This document shows positions 9,234 through 17,396 of a stretch of DNA of 64,000 nt, one piece after another. The stretch's first letter is position 1. Each line of letters starts with the position of its first letter. The translations under genes and the position numbers were made by a program. The DNA is from Natronoplasma sp964602715. GTDB taxonomy: Archaea > Thermoplasmatota > Thermoplasmata > Halarchaeoplasmatales > Halarchaeoplasmataceae. The stretch is taken from assembly GCA_964602715.1 (NCBI GenBank), contig CAZRSB010000004.1:1-64000 (forward strand), read 5' to 3'. A model generated the notes under the pieces. The model saw only the letters and a program-made list of their open reading frames with translations. It made no database searches and was not told the DNA's origin.

Positions 9234-10100
9234 TTACAGATAACTGAAATCCTGCCCCATCTCTCTTAATCTTTTCACTCTCTCTTCAGTTGGGGGATGA
9301 GAGGAGAAGAGTTTTGCCATACTTTTACCTTTGAATGGATTCACGATGAATAGAGATGCTGAAGTAGTGCTCCTACTTTTCATCGGATTTTTCTTGTTCT
9401 GTGCACTTAATTTTTCTAGTGCGCTAGCTAGAGCGTTGGGATTTTTTGATATCTCGGCTCCTTTTTTATCGGCTTCAAATTCTCTTTTCCTCGATATCGC
9501 CATCTTTATTATAAGTGCACCTATAGGCGCCAATATAAGAGTCAAAAGTAGGATCGGATTGGCTCTTCTTCTACCTCTACCGAACATCATCTGGAACATG
9601 ACCATCCTTGCCAAGAGGGTTATAGCTCCAGCTATAGTTGCGGCGATGCTCATTATCATCATGTCTTTTCCCTTCACATGGCCTATTTCGTGTGCCATGA
9701 CTCCTTTAAGCTCCTCATCGTCCAAAGTATTTAGAATCCCTTTGGTTGCGGCAACGACTGCGTTGTCTTCATTTCTGCCGGTAGCGAATGCATTCGGTGT
9801 ATCAGATGGGATGATCGCCACTTTTGGCATTTTTATATCCGCTTCTCTGGCAACTTCCCTGACTATCCTAAATAATCTAGGATTATCGTGTTCTTCGATC
9901 AACTTCGCTTTATGAGATTTCAAGATTATTTTATGGCTGTAAAAATAAGAAATAAGATTCATAGCTCCAGCTATTACTAGAAAGATTAACGCTCCACTAA
10001 TCCAGTTTTCCATGAAAAATTCTCCGATCAACCATCCGACTATGATGAAGAATACAAACATGAAACCGAACAATCCCATGGTCTTTGCTCTTGCGCCCAT
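9234..10100 (-). CDS. htpX: HtpX-family M48 membrane metalloprotease
   Basis: Zinc protease for quality control of membrane proteins. Two N-terminal membrane helices (GLFGFMFVFFIIVGWLIGEFF, then ISGALIFLVIAGAMNLISYF) precede the catalytic HEIGH (VMAHEIGHVKG). Two further helices follow, and the third zinc ligand Glu is in SRKREFEADKKGAEI. The open frame extends to a GTG at 10151. However, the TATA box TTTATATA (minus strand, 10133-10126) puts the transcription start near 10104, so the ATG at 10100 (MGARAKTMG, 288 residues) is the real leaderless start. The upstream 16-bp repeat shared with the MATE promoter suggests joint control with the efflux operon. Confidence 0.93.
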   Translation of the reverse strand: MGARAKTMGLFGFMFVFFIIVGWLIGEFFMENWISGALIFLVIAGAMNLISYFYSHKIILKSHKAKLIEEHDNPRLFRIVREVAREADIKMPKVAIIPSDTPNAFATGRNEDNAVVAATKGILNTLDDEELKGVMAHEIGHVKGKDMMIMSIAATIAGAITLLARMVMFQMMFGRGRRRANPILLLTLILAPIGALIIKMAISRKREFEADKKGAEISKNPNALASALEKLSAQNKKNPMKSRSTTSASLFIVNPFKGKSMAKLFSSHPPTEERVKRLREMGQDFSYL

Positions 10101-10125
10101 ATAGTTTAAGAACAGATCGAAGTAG

Positions 10126-10160
10126 TATATAAAGCTAACGAATCGTTTCACCCGAAACTA
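10126..10160 (-). promoter_or_regulatory. htpX promoter and operator
   Basis: On the minus strand, TATA element TTTATATA (10133-10126) lies about 25 bp before the htpX ATG at 10100. Eleven base pairs upstream of it is a third copy of the inverted repeat, read on the plus strand as GTTTCACCCGAAACTA (10145-10160). It matches both MATE-promoter copies at GTTTCAY..GAAACTA. Its place just upstream of the TATA/BRE region differs from the MATE copies, so it might activate or block TFB. The direction of control is an inference. Confidence 0.65.
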
Positions 10161-10220
10161 TCTTCCGATCTACATCATCGATAGTGTTTCACTTATTCTC
10201 TAGTTTCTCTTTGTTATGAG

Positions 10221-11711
10221 TTATAATCTATCCCTGATATTGAAACTTAAAAGGTTTCGTAATCTCTTCTTTTTGTAAAGGGAGGGATTAAACAATACAA
10301 CTGCTGTAAATATCTCTAACCTGCCGATCCACATGAAAAGAGTCACGATCAATCTTCCTATGTAAGGTACTTCAGTGAAATCAGTCGCTACAAGACCTAG
10401 TCCGGGACCTACATTGCCTAGGGTTATGGCAGAAGCTGCTATTCCAGAAACTAGATCCAGTCCTAATCCAACCATGATGATAGCACCTATAGCAAAAAGC
10501 ATCATGTAAGCAGCGAAAAACATAGCGATGTTTTCAAGAGTACCTTCGTCAATAACTGAATTGCCCATTCGTACGACCAAAACCCTCCTTGGATTGATGA
10601 CTTCTATGAATTTTCTTTTGATCATCTTGAATATTAGTAAGATCCTCATCACCTTGATACCCCCACTTGTTGAGCCAGCAGATCCCCCTATGAACATCAC
10701 TATCAATAAAAGGAGTCTAAACAGTTCCGGCCACGCGTCGTAATTTGCAGTAGTGTAACCAGTAGTAGTCATCAAAGATACTACTTGAAATAGAGCATCT
10801 CGGATCGAGATCCCATAACTAGCTCCGATGGCACTTATGATAGCTGTGACAGAGAGTATTATTGCTATGTAAGTGACAAACTCAGAATTAGTAAACAGCT
10901 TCTTTAATTTACCACTGAACGCTTGGTAATGAAGTGAGAAGTTCACCCCTGCTATAATCATAAAGAAAATAAAAATCCACTGCACTGTGGAAGAAAAAAC
11001 TGCAATGCTATCTGTATGAGGTGAAAAACCACCGGTAGGTAGAGTCGTAAAAGAATGATATACCGCATCGTAGAGGCTGAGCCTTGCACCAAGCAACAGT
11101 AGCATTAGCATAAAGGTAAAAAGACAATATAGATACCAGAGTATTTTTGCAGTCTCTTTTATCTTGGGTTTTAATCTAGTGATTGTAGGGCCTGGTGCTT
11201 CAGCTTCAAGTAGTTTCATCCCACCGCTGCTCAATTTGGATAAGATGGCTACTGAAAGAACGATTATTCCCATACCACCAATCCATTGTAATAGTCCTCT
11301 CCAGAGCATTAAACTTTTATCGTACTGCTCAAGAGGGAATTCTAATATGGTAGCGCCTGTTGTTGTTAAACCGGACATCGCCTCAAAAAATGCATTTATC
11401 GGTGAAGACAAAGCGAAAGTCAAAAGAAAAGGTATCGCAGAGATCAATGCTAAAACTATCCAAGAAAAACTAACGAGAACTATTGCCTCATTATGATGAA
11501 AGTCTTCTGGTCTCCCAAACTTTTCTGCCGGATAACCTAAAGTTATAGTAAAAGAGGCCATGAATATGAATACTAAAGCATTAAAAGGTAAAAAACCAAA
11601 CAAAATAGGTGTTTCCTGGTAGTAAATAGCTGGTATCACTGGAACAAAAAATGCAAGGCCGAATATTTTTAAGATTGAACCCAAGTTACCAACTACTACT
11701 TTCCATCTCAT
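10221..11711 (-). CDS. trkH: TrkH-family potassium uptake channel subunit
   Basis: A 496-residue membrane subunit of the Trk/Ktr potassium uptake system. Four membrane-pore-membrane repeats are visible with their filter loops: SGLTTTGATIL, TTLPTGGFSPH, SLMTTTGYTTANYDAWP and TLGNVGPGLG. The usual GGxxGSTSGGIK element (IGGSAGSTSGGIKVMR) is present in the gating region. The ATG at 11711 lies one nucleotide after the trkA stop codon, so both subunits are translated from one mRNA. Transport should be gated by TrkA binding nucleotides. The product takes up K+ for osmotic balance and membrane potential. Confidence 0.95.
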   Translation of the reverse strand: MRWKVVVGNLGSILKIFGLAFFVPVIPAIYYQETPILFGFLPFNALVFIFMASFTITLGYPAEKFGRPEDFHHNEAIVLVSFSWIVLALISAIPFLLTFALSSPINAFFEAMSGLTTTGATILEFPLEQYDKSLMLWRGLLQWIGGMGIIVLSVAILSKLSSGGMKLLEAEAPGPTITRLKPKIKETAKILWYLYCLFTFMLMLLLLGARLSLYDAVYHSFTTLPTGGFSPHTDSIAVFSSTVQWIFIFFMIIAGVNFSLHYQAFSGKLKKLFTNSEFVTYIAIILSVTAIISAIGASYGISIRDALFQVVSLMTTTGYTTANYDAWPELFRLLLLIVMFIGGSAGSTSGGIKVMRILLIFKMIKRKFIEVINPRRVLVVRMGNSVIDEGTLENIAMFFAAYMMLFAIGAIIMVGLGLDLVSGIAASAITLGNVGPGLGLVATDFTEVPYIGRLIVTLFMWIGRLEIFTAVVLFNPSLYKKKRLRNLLSFNIRDRL

Positions 11712-11712
11712 A

Positions 11713-13041
11713 TTAGAAACAATCCTCTACAGCGTTGATTTCCTCTTTTAGAACAAAGGTCAAAACTTGATCTCCTGCTCTAAATGTTTTTTCTCCTCTT
11801 GGGATGATGGTCTTTCCGTCTCTTATAATAGCACCTACGATGCACTCGGGGGGAAGATTACTTTGAGCTAAAGCGGTTCCCTCTACAGGTGATTCCTTAT
11901 CTACGTTCATCTCTAGCAAATAAATATCTCCGCCATGAATTGGTATAGCTTTCAATGGATTCAATTCTCTCGCCAATCTCAACATGGTATTCGCGGTTTG
12001 AAGTTGTGGAGAAGCCGCCAAGTCTATGCCTATCGTTTCTATAAGTGATTTTACACCGAGTTCGTTGACTGTGGCTACTGTCTTATTTACACCATAGACT
12101 TTTGCTAATAAAGATACTAAAACGTTATACTCTTCTGAATCAGTAGTTACGGCAACAGCATTCATCCTCAACACTCCTTCTTCTATCAAAACGTTTTTAT
12201 CCCTAGCATCTCCAATCAAGACCTCTATATCTCTCAATTCCTCGGCAGCCATCCTAGCCTTCTCTTCTGAGTTTTCTATAAGTTTTACCTCTACACCCCT
12301 TTTATTTAGTTTGTTTGCTATGTGTATCCCGATTGATGAGGCGCCAACAACTATAACTCTTTCTACAGACGATTTTCTAGTTCCTAAAAGTTTTAATATC
12401 TTTTTTTCTGCCTTTTTACCTTCAGTCATGACCACTATAGTATCGTCCTTTTTAAGCTTGTCATCTCCATGAGGGACTATCACCTCATTTCCTCTTATTA
12501 TAGCACCCAAGTTAGCTTTTTTTGGGAAAGATATGTCCTTAATCTTTTTATTTTTAATACGTGAATTAGATAAAACCTTGAACTCTGTAACATTTATCTT
12601 GCCCCCCATAGAAATCTTACGATCGATGGCAAAGGGAACAGTAATAACATCCGCTACCTTTCTAGCTACCAATAATTCTGGAGACACAGCATAATCAACG
12701 CCTATCTCCCTAAATCTCTGAGAGACCTCCCTCGAGATGTATTCTAAACCTCTTATCCTAGCCATGGTCTTACAACCTGCAGATTTGGCCATAGAACAAG
12801 CTACTAAATTAGTCTCATTACTGTCCGTTACTGAGAAAAAATAATCTGATCCTTTGATATCTAGTGAATTCAAAAGTTCAGGTCTAGCTCCATTGCCTTT
12901 TACGACTTTGATATCTAAAGCTCTTGCCTTTTCACAGGCTTTTTCTGATTTATCCACGATTATAACATCATGACCTTTTCTCCTGATCGATTCTGCAAGT
13001 TGACGACCTACTTCACCTGCACCGATTATTATAACTTTCAT
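11713..13041 (-). CDS. trkA: TrkA potassium uptake regulatory subunit
   Basis: A 442-residue cytosolic ring-forming regulator of TrkH. It has two RCK_N Rossmann domains (IIGAGEVGRQLAESI at the N-terminus and VVGASSIGIHIANKL near residue 230). Each is followed by an RCK_C domain (MGGKINVTEFKV and IPIHGGDIYLLEMNV regions). The first GxGxxG motif is intact for NAD(H)/ATP binding; the second reads GASSIG. The length equals the usual double-RCK TrkA. It is the central gene of a minus-strand operon: small barrel protein, then trkA (26 bp gap), then trkH (1 nt gap). Confidence 0.95.
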   Translation of the reverse strand: MKVIIIGAGEVGRQLAESIRRKGHDVIIVDKSEKACEKARALDIKVVKGNGARPELLNSLDIKGSDYFFSVTDSNETNLVACSMAKSAGCKTMARIRGLEYISREVSQRFREIGVDYAVSPELLVARKVADVITVPFAIDRKISMGGKINVTEFKVLSNSRIKNKKIKDISFPKKANLGAIIRGNEVIVPHGDDKLKKDDTIVVMTEGKKAEKKILKLLGTRKSSVERVIVVGASSIGIHIANKLNKRGVEVKLIENSEEKARMAAEELRDIEVLIGDARDKNVLIEEGVLRMNAVAVTTDSEEYNVLVSLLAKVYGVNKTVATVNELGVKSLIETIGIDLAASPQLQTANTMLRLARELNPLKAIPIHGGDIYLLEMNVDKESPVEGTALAQSNLPPECIVGAIIRDGKTIIPRGEKTFRAGDQVLTFVLKEEINAVEDCF

Positions 13042-13067
13042 TTCTTTTCACCATTTCTCCAGTTTTG

Positions 13068-13349
13068 TCACAAAAGCTTTTTCAAAAGCTTTTGATGCTT
13101 TCTAATCTTCACCTCTTTTCCTTCCTCTGTCCTTAATTTTTCCACGTCCAATATACGTAATTTTATATTACTTTCTTCAACAAGTTCGTCTCCGAAAATA
13201 GAAACCAAGATATCATTTTTTTCAGTACTTACTACCACTAATTCTCCATTAGAGATATCCAGTTTTTTTAACACTTTTGAGTTCACTCTAGCCCTACCTG
13301 TAGATCTAACAGGACTCACTTCAACTATCAAAACGTCGTCTTCCGTCAT
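13068..13349 (-). CDS. Small double-psi-barrel-like protein, trkA-linked
   Basis: A 93-residue protein. The sequence EVSPVRSTGRARVNSKVLKK, then LDISNGELVVVS, resembles the VAT-N/AbrB-type double-psi beta-barrel found at the N-terminus of archaeal CDC48. Here it stands alone. The C-terminal 25 residues are basic (KVRKHQKLLKKLL-like) and could bind nucleic acid or TrkA. The ATG at 13349 follows the minus-strand box TATCTATAAAAT by about 25 bp, so this is the first, leaderless gene of the potassium operon. Linkage to trkA suggests a role in regulating K+ uptake, but this is inference. Confidence 0.65.
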   Translation of the reverse strand: MTEDDVLIVEVSPVRSTGRARVNSKVLKKLDISNGELVVVSTEKNDILVSIFGDELVEESNIKLRILDVEKLRTEEGKEVKIRKHQKLLKKLL

Positions 13350-13401
13350 ATCTAAAAGTACAGAATCATTTTATAGATATATATTTTAGGGAAACAAAGA
13401 G

Positions 13402-14145
13402 CTAACGGATAATATCTAAAAGAGAAGGACCTTTTCTTATCTCTTCTCCAAAATCCTTGACTTTGATATCTTCTGTACCTAAAGAATCTTTGATTGTTTT
13501 TAAAGCTTCTTCTTTTCCTCCCAATCTATCTACGAGTCTATTCTCTTTTGCCTCTCGACCGAGAAATACCTTTCCTTCAAATACCTCAGAATTATCTTGT
13601 ATACCTCTTCTAGTTTTGATCTGATCTTTGAACAACTCATTTATCTCTGAAACCATCTTTTTCCTATGCTTTTTTCCCTCTTCACTGAGTTTAGAAAAAG
13701 GCATACCCTCATCTTTGAACTTACCCTCTGACTGTATATCGAATTTGATGCCAAGTTTATCGAGAAAATCTGTAAGGTCTGGTCTTATAGATATAGTGCC
13801 AACACCTCCAACACTAGATAGCTCATCAGCTACGATGATATCACAACTAGATGCCAACCAGTAAGCACCAGAAGTACACTGTTCTTCGATCAAAGCTACT
13901 TTGAATAAATCCAATTTACTCACTAGCTGGGAAATCCTTTTACTTGTATAAGGAGAGCCACCTGGAGAATTGATTTCAAGCAATAAAGCTTTGTACTTTG
14001 ATTTATCTTTAATTTTTTCAATATATTTCTCTACTTTTCCCACAGTGGAAGAGCCAAATGGAGAGAACAGACCTCCTGGACTCTCCATGATCGGGCCTTC
14101 AATAGGGATCACTGCTACTTTTTCTTTAAACAAACCTAAGATCAT
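13402..14145 (-). CDS. S49-family (SppA-like) serine peptidase
   Basis: A 247-residue ClpP/crotonase-fold protease. The motif INSPGGSPYTSKRI holds the oxyanion region, the nucleophile Ser is in CTSGAYWLASSCD, and the general-base Lys is in SEGKFKDEGMPFS, as in SppA/SohB (canonical GxYKSAGEPF). Family members usually carry an N-terminal membrane anchor and cut remnant signal peptides in the membrane. This one begins MILGLFKEKVAVIPIEGPI with no hydrophobic anchor, so it may be cytosolic or peripheral. A TATA-like CATTTAAGTAA about 25 bp upstream supports the leaderless ATG at 14145. It is divergent from the winged-helix gene at 14349. Confidence 0.88.
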   Translation of the reverse strand: MILGLFKEKVAVIPIEGPIMESPGGLFSPFGSSTVGKVEKYIEKIKDKSKYKALLLEINSPGGSPYTSKRISQLVSKLDLFKVALIEEQCTSGAYWLASSCDIIVADELSSVGGVGTISIRPDLTDFLDKLGIKFDIQSEGKFKDEGMPFSKLSEEGKKHRKKMVSEINELFKDQIKTRRGIQDNSEVFEGKVFLGREAKENRLVDRLGGKEEALKTIKDSLGTEDIKVKDFGEEIRKGPSLLDIIR

Positions 14146-14280
14146 ATTTCAACTAAAAGGTTTTGTTTACTTAAATGTTGAGTTAAAAAGTAGTTTAAAT
14201 CAAAAAACCGTACAGAAAATAAAAAAGGTATAAGACTCTTCAGTCGATTCTTATATCGCATCAAAACCAAAAAATATAAT

Positions 14281-14305
14281 AACATCAAATGTTGTTTTAT
14301 ATTAG
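14281..14305 (+). promoter_or_regulatory. Promoter with possible operator for the 14349 gene
   Basis: The inverted repeat AACAT-CAA-ATGTT (14281-14293) directly abuts the TATA-like element GTTTTATATTAG (about 14294-14305), which lies some 45-50 bp before the ATG at 14349. A short repeat touching TATA fits a repressor or TFB-blocking site. It may be coincidence in an AT-rich region. Confidence 0.35.
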
Positions 14306-14348
14306 AGTTGTAAAGTAAAAATATTTGTGTCTCTGTCGGGAGGTCAAT

Positions 14349-14771
14349 ATGATCAAAAAAGACGATCTAGAGGGTAAAAGAAATTTGAGTAGAATACTTT
14401 CCTCCGAACTTAAAACGAAGGATGAAAAAATTTTAGACCTTATAAAAAAGATCGATAAATCAAAAGATATGTGTAGCTCTAGTAAGGAAAAAGAGATAGT
14501 CCTAACATTTTTAAAATATCTAAGATCAGAAGGTGAGATATCAGAAAGAGATTTGAAGATGAACATATATCTGGAATTTCTTGAAGACTCCTCAGAAGGA
14601 GAATTTTTGAGTATGAGAAAAAAGGTCGATGTCTCAGATGAAGAGATATGGGAGATAGGCAAGAATAGTTTAGATCTACTTGAGGAGAAAACCGGATATA
14701 TAGAAACTCCAAAAAAGGGAGATCAAAAGTTTTATAGATGGAACGAATCTAGAGAAAATTCAAATGGATGA
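14349..14771 (+). CDS. Small predicted winged-helix protein
   Basis: A 140-residue, Lys/Glu-rich soluble protein with no named family. The ATG at 14349 is set by GGGAGG at 14338-14343 (5 nt spacing). Residues from about 58 on (FLKYLRSEGEISERDLKMNIY, then IGKNSLDLLEEKTGYIETP and KFYRW) look like a winged-helix domain. The same pattern ends the regulator at 62025-62675 (LNHLKMYGEAKKEDVLNHVY, LIGLELMKEEGIVKTL, HFEYIG). The N-terminal 55 residues are helical and charged. It stands alone between a divergent protease gene and the convergent ATPase gene. DNA binding is likely; the target is unknown. Confidence 0.6.
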   Translation: MIKKDDLEGKRNLSRILSSELKTKDEKILDLIKKIDKSKDMCSSSKEKEIVLTFLKYLRSEGEISERDLKMNIYLEFLEDSSEGEFLSMRKKVDVSDEEIWEIGKNSLDLLEEKTGYIETPKKGDQKFYRWNESRENSNG

Positions 14772-14819
14772 TTATAATTTACTTTTCAGGAGCACATTGC
14801 TAAAATCTTTTAATTTTTC

Positions 14820-17354
14820 TCAATTAGCCAACAATCTTTCACACCGTTTTTTCCAAAGATCCATACCTCTTTTTTGAAAGTGACTAGATGCCTCTTTGAT
14901 CAATTCTTGATTTTGCTCATCACCCTTATTTTTCAAAACTTGACCTAAATCAAATAAAGAAATCGCTTTTTGATCAAAAGATTCTGTTTTTTCAAATATA
15001 TCTATAGATTGTTCCAAAAGATTCTTAGCTTTTTCTAAATTTTTATTTTCCCTTTCGATCAAACCATTTAGATGTTTTACAAGTCCTGTATCTCTTTCTA
15101 TATCTCGTTTTGTAATCAGGAATCTTAGATCGCCAAGACGATCATTAGCCTTATCTATATTTCCTTCATGCACTTCTAGTTTCCCCATTAGATACTCCTG
15201 CTCTATTTTAACCTGCAGGCACCCTATTTGATCTAAAATACTTTTACTCTCATCAAGAGTTATTCGGGCTTTATCGAATTCCTCCATCTCAATATAGATA
15301 TCACCTTTATTCGTGAGAAGTTGGCTTTCTTCAAATCTATTCCCTACTTTTTGAGATAATTTTAATCCTTTGTTTATCTGATCTAATGATTTTTCAAGTT
15401 CACCTTTCTTTTTGTATACTACTCCTAGGTTGTTCAAAATTTGTGCCTGTTTTGATTTGTATCCCATCTGGTCATAGGCATCTAAACACTCGTTATAAAT
15501 CTCGATAGCCTTCTCTAAATTACCATTGAGACTATATACACTAGCTAAATTATTCATAGTTGCTGAGAGTTCTCTCATGTCTTCAATTTCTTCTCTTAGT
15601 TTTCTAGCTTTTTCTAAATTTTTTATCGAGTCTTCAAAATCCCTCAATGCAAAGGCTGCACTACCTATATTATGAAGAGATTGAGCTAAAAACACTTTGT
15701 CCCCGATGTCTTCTGCGATTCTTTTGCTCATCTTGAAAGCCTTATAAGCCTCTTCAAGATGACCGATCTTCATCAACGACCATCCCTTTTTACCCAATAG
15801 TTTACCTTGATCTAAAGTACCCTCATCTTCTAGTGAAAGTCTATTATTTATCAATTCAAGTGCCTTTTCATACTCCCCTTGCTCCTGGAGTGTAGTGATT
15901 ATCTCGATATAAACCCTCTGTTCGTACTCAAAGTCTTCCACAAGAGGAATGGCCTTTTGCAAGATCCCTCGACTTTCTTCAAAGTTCCCTAAGATCCTAT
16001 GAGTATCAGCCATATCTTTTAGGATCTCAAGTTTTCTTATTTTATCAATATCTCTATCAAAGTTAGAAAGGATATCTAAAACTATATCATATATCTGAAG
16101 TGCATCCTCATGTGCAAATGATATCCTAGCATTCTCAGCGGCTTTTAAATAATATTCCATAGCTTTTTCATAATCTTCCCCACTTAGATAATGCTCAGCT
16201 AGAGAAACATATGGTTTTTCAAGCTCATCATTATTGATTTTTTCTATTGTCTCTGCTACTCTAAGGTGTAACCTTTGTCTTTCTGCCCATTTTCCTATTC
16301 CTTCATAAACTGTCTTCCTTATTGTTTCATGGGAAAAATAAAGATATTCTTCATACTCACATTCTTCCCAAAGGTTGCTTTCAATCAAATCATCCACATG
16401 ATCGAGAATTTCTAGCTCCTCCAGTTCGGAAGAGTTGGCTAATAGAGGAAAAAATATCTTATCACCTATAACACTCCCCAATTGGATCAAAGACCTCGCT
16501 TCTTTTGAAAGACGAGATATCCTTTGTTTAATAACATCTTGGAGCAGGTCTGGTATTATGAACTCATCTTCATCTGGAAATTTTCCTTCCCAAGGAGATA
16601 TAAGACCTTGCTCCAACATATTCCTCAAACTGATTCTGATAAATAAGGGATTACCTTTGGTCTTTTTTTGAAGTAATTTTAAAAATTTTTCTGGTATGTT
16701 TTTACATCCCAGCAATCTTTGTACCATCTTTTTACTATTTTTAAAAGAAAAAGGTTGCAGTTTGATATCTATATATAGATCCTTCCTGGACATTTGATTT
16801 TTCATGTTGGTAAACTCGTCTCCAGGGATTACATCTCCAGGTCTATACGTGCCTATAAATAATGAGGCATGATCACTTAAACGATCGGAAAGATAATGAA
16901 ATAAATTCAAGGTACCCCTATCGGCATCGTGCATATCTTCGATGATAAATACGTGAGGAACTTTTTCAATATCTTTTTTTAAAACTTCCGCTGTTTCATA
17001 AAAAGCGGCATTCTTATGAGCCTCTAACATATCTCTATCTTTCAGCTCAATGTCCTGTAAATTTTCTATCTGAGTTAACGTAGGAAGAGATTCTTTTTTA
17101 CCAGAGGTCCAAGCCTCTCTAATGGGAAGATACGGTTTATTTATTCCACTGACACAACGACCTTCCATGATCTTAAAATCTCTATTTTTTCCCTCATTTT
17201 TAATCTGCCTAATAAAAGTCGTTTTGCCTACACCAGGTTCACCCTGGATAAATACTGTTTTACCATCTCCTTTTTCTAAATTATCAAGTAAATCTCTCAT
17301 CTTTTCAAGATTTTTTTCACGGTTTACAAGAATATTAGTTGTTCGTTTATTCAT
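14820..17354 (-). CDS. STAND-type AAA ATPase with TPR tail
   Basis: An 844-residue signal-transduction ATPase (AAA_16/MalT-like). Residues 38-45 are Walker A (GEPGVGKT) and 135-143 are Walker B with sensor acid (VFIIEDMHD). A winged-helix/helical region follows (NPLFIRISLRNMLEQG near 235-250). From about residue 380 to the end come ten or so tetratricopeptide-like repeats, for example NNLASVYSLNGNLEKAIEIY and NNLGVVYKKKGELEKSLDQI. Unlike its neighbour it has no N-terminal DNA-binding domain and starts directly at the NTPase. AGGTG lies 9 nt upstream of the ATG. It follows the 17397-20501 paralogue by 42 bp on the same strand, so both are probably co-expressed. The ligand is unknown. Confidence 0.85.
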   Translation of the reverse strand: MNKRTTNILVNREKNLEKMRDLLDNLEKGDGKTVFIQGEPGVGKTTFIRQIKNEGKNRDFKIMEGRCVSGINKPYLPIREAWTSGKKESLPTLTQIENLQDIELKDRDMLEAHKNAAFYETAEVLKKDIEKVPHVFIIEDMHDADRGTLNLFHYLSDRLSDHASLFIGTYRPGDVIPGDEFTNMKNQMSRKDLYIDIKLQPFSFKNSKKMVQRLLGCKNIPEKFLKLLQKKTKGNPLFIRISLRNMLEQGLISPWEGKFPDEDEFIIPDLLQDVIKQRISRLSKEARSLIQLGSVIGDKIFFPLLANSSELEELEILDHVDDLIESNLWEECEYEEYLYFSHETIRKTVYEGIGKWAERQRLHLRVAETIEKINNDELEKPYVSLAEHYLSGEDYEKAMEYYLKAAENARISFAHEDALQIYDIVLDILSNFDRDIDKIRKLEILKDMADTHRILGNFEESRGILQKAIPLVEDFEYEQRVYIEIITTLQEQGEYEKALELINNRLSLEDEGTLDQGKLLGKKGWSLMKIGHLEEAYKAFKMSKRIAEDIGDKVFLAQSLHNIGSAAFALRDFEDSIKNLEKARKLREEIEDMRELSATMNNLASVYSLNGNLEKAIEIYNECLDAYDQMGYKSKQAQILNNLGVVYKKKGELEKSLDQINKGLKLSQKVGNRFEESQLLTNKGDIYIEMEEFDKARITLDESKSILDQIGCLQVKIEQEYLMGKLEVHEGNIDKANDRLGDLRFLITKRDIERDTGLVKHLNGLIERENKNLEKAKNLLEQSIDIFEKTESFDQKAISLFDLGQVLKNKGDEQNQELIKEASSHFQKRGMDLWKKRCERLLAN

Positions 17355-17396
17355 ATCTTTACACCTTTTTGTAGAGGAACTTTTTTCAACTAAATA

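Noticed and set aside
9331..9915. 194-residue hydrophobic plus-strand frame
   Set aside because: Wholly antisense to htpX, which has an intact HEIGH site and a promoter. The frame is open only because of codon bias.
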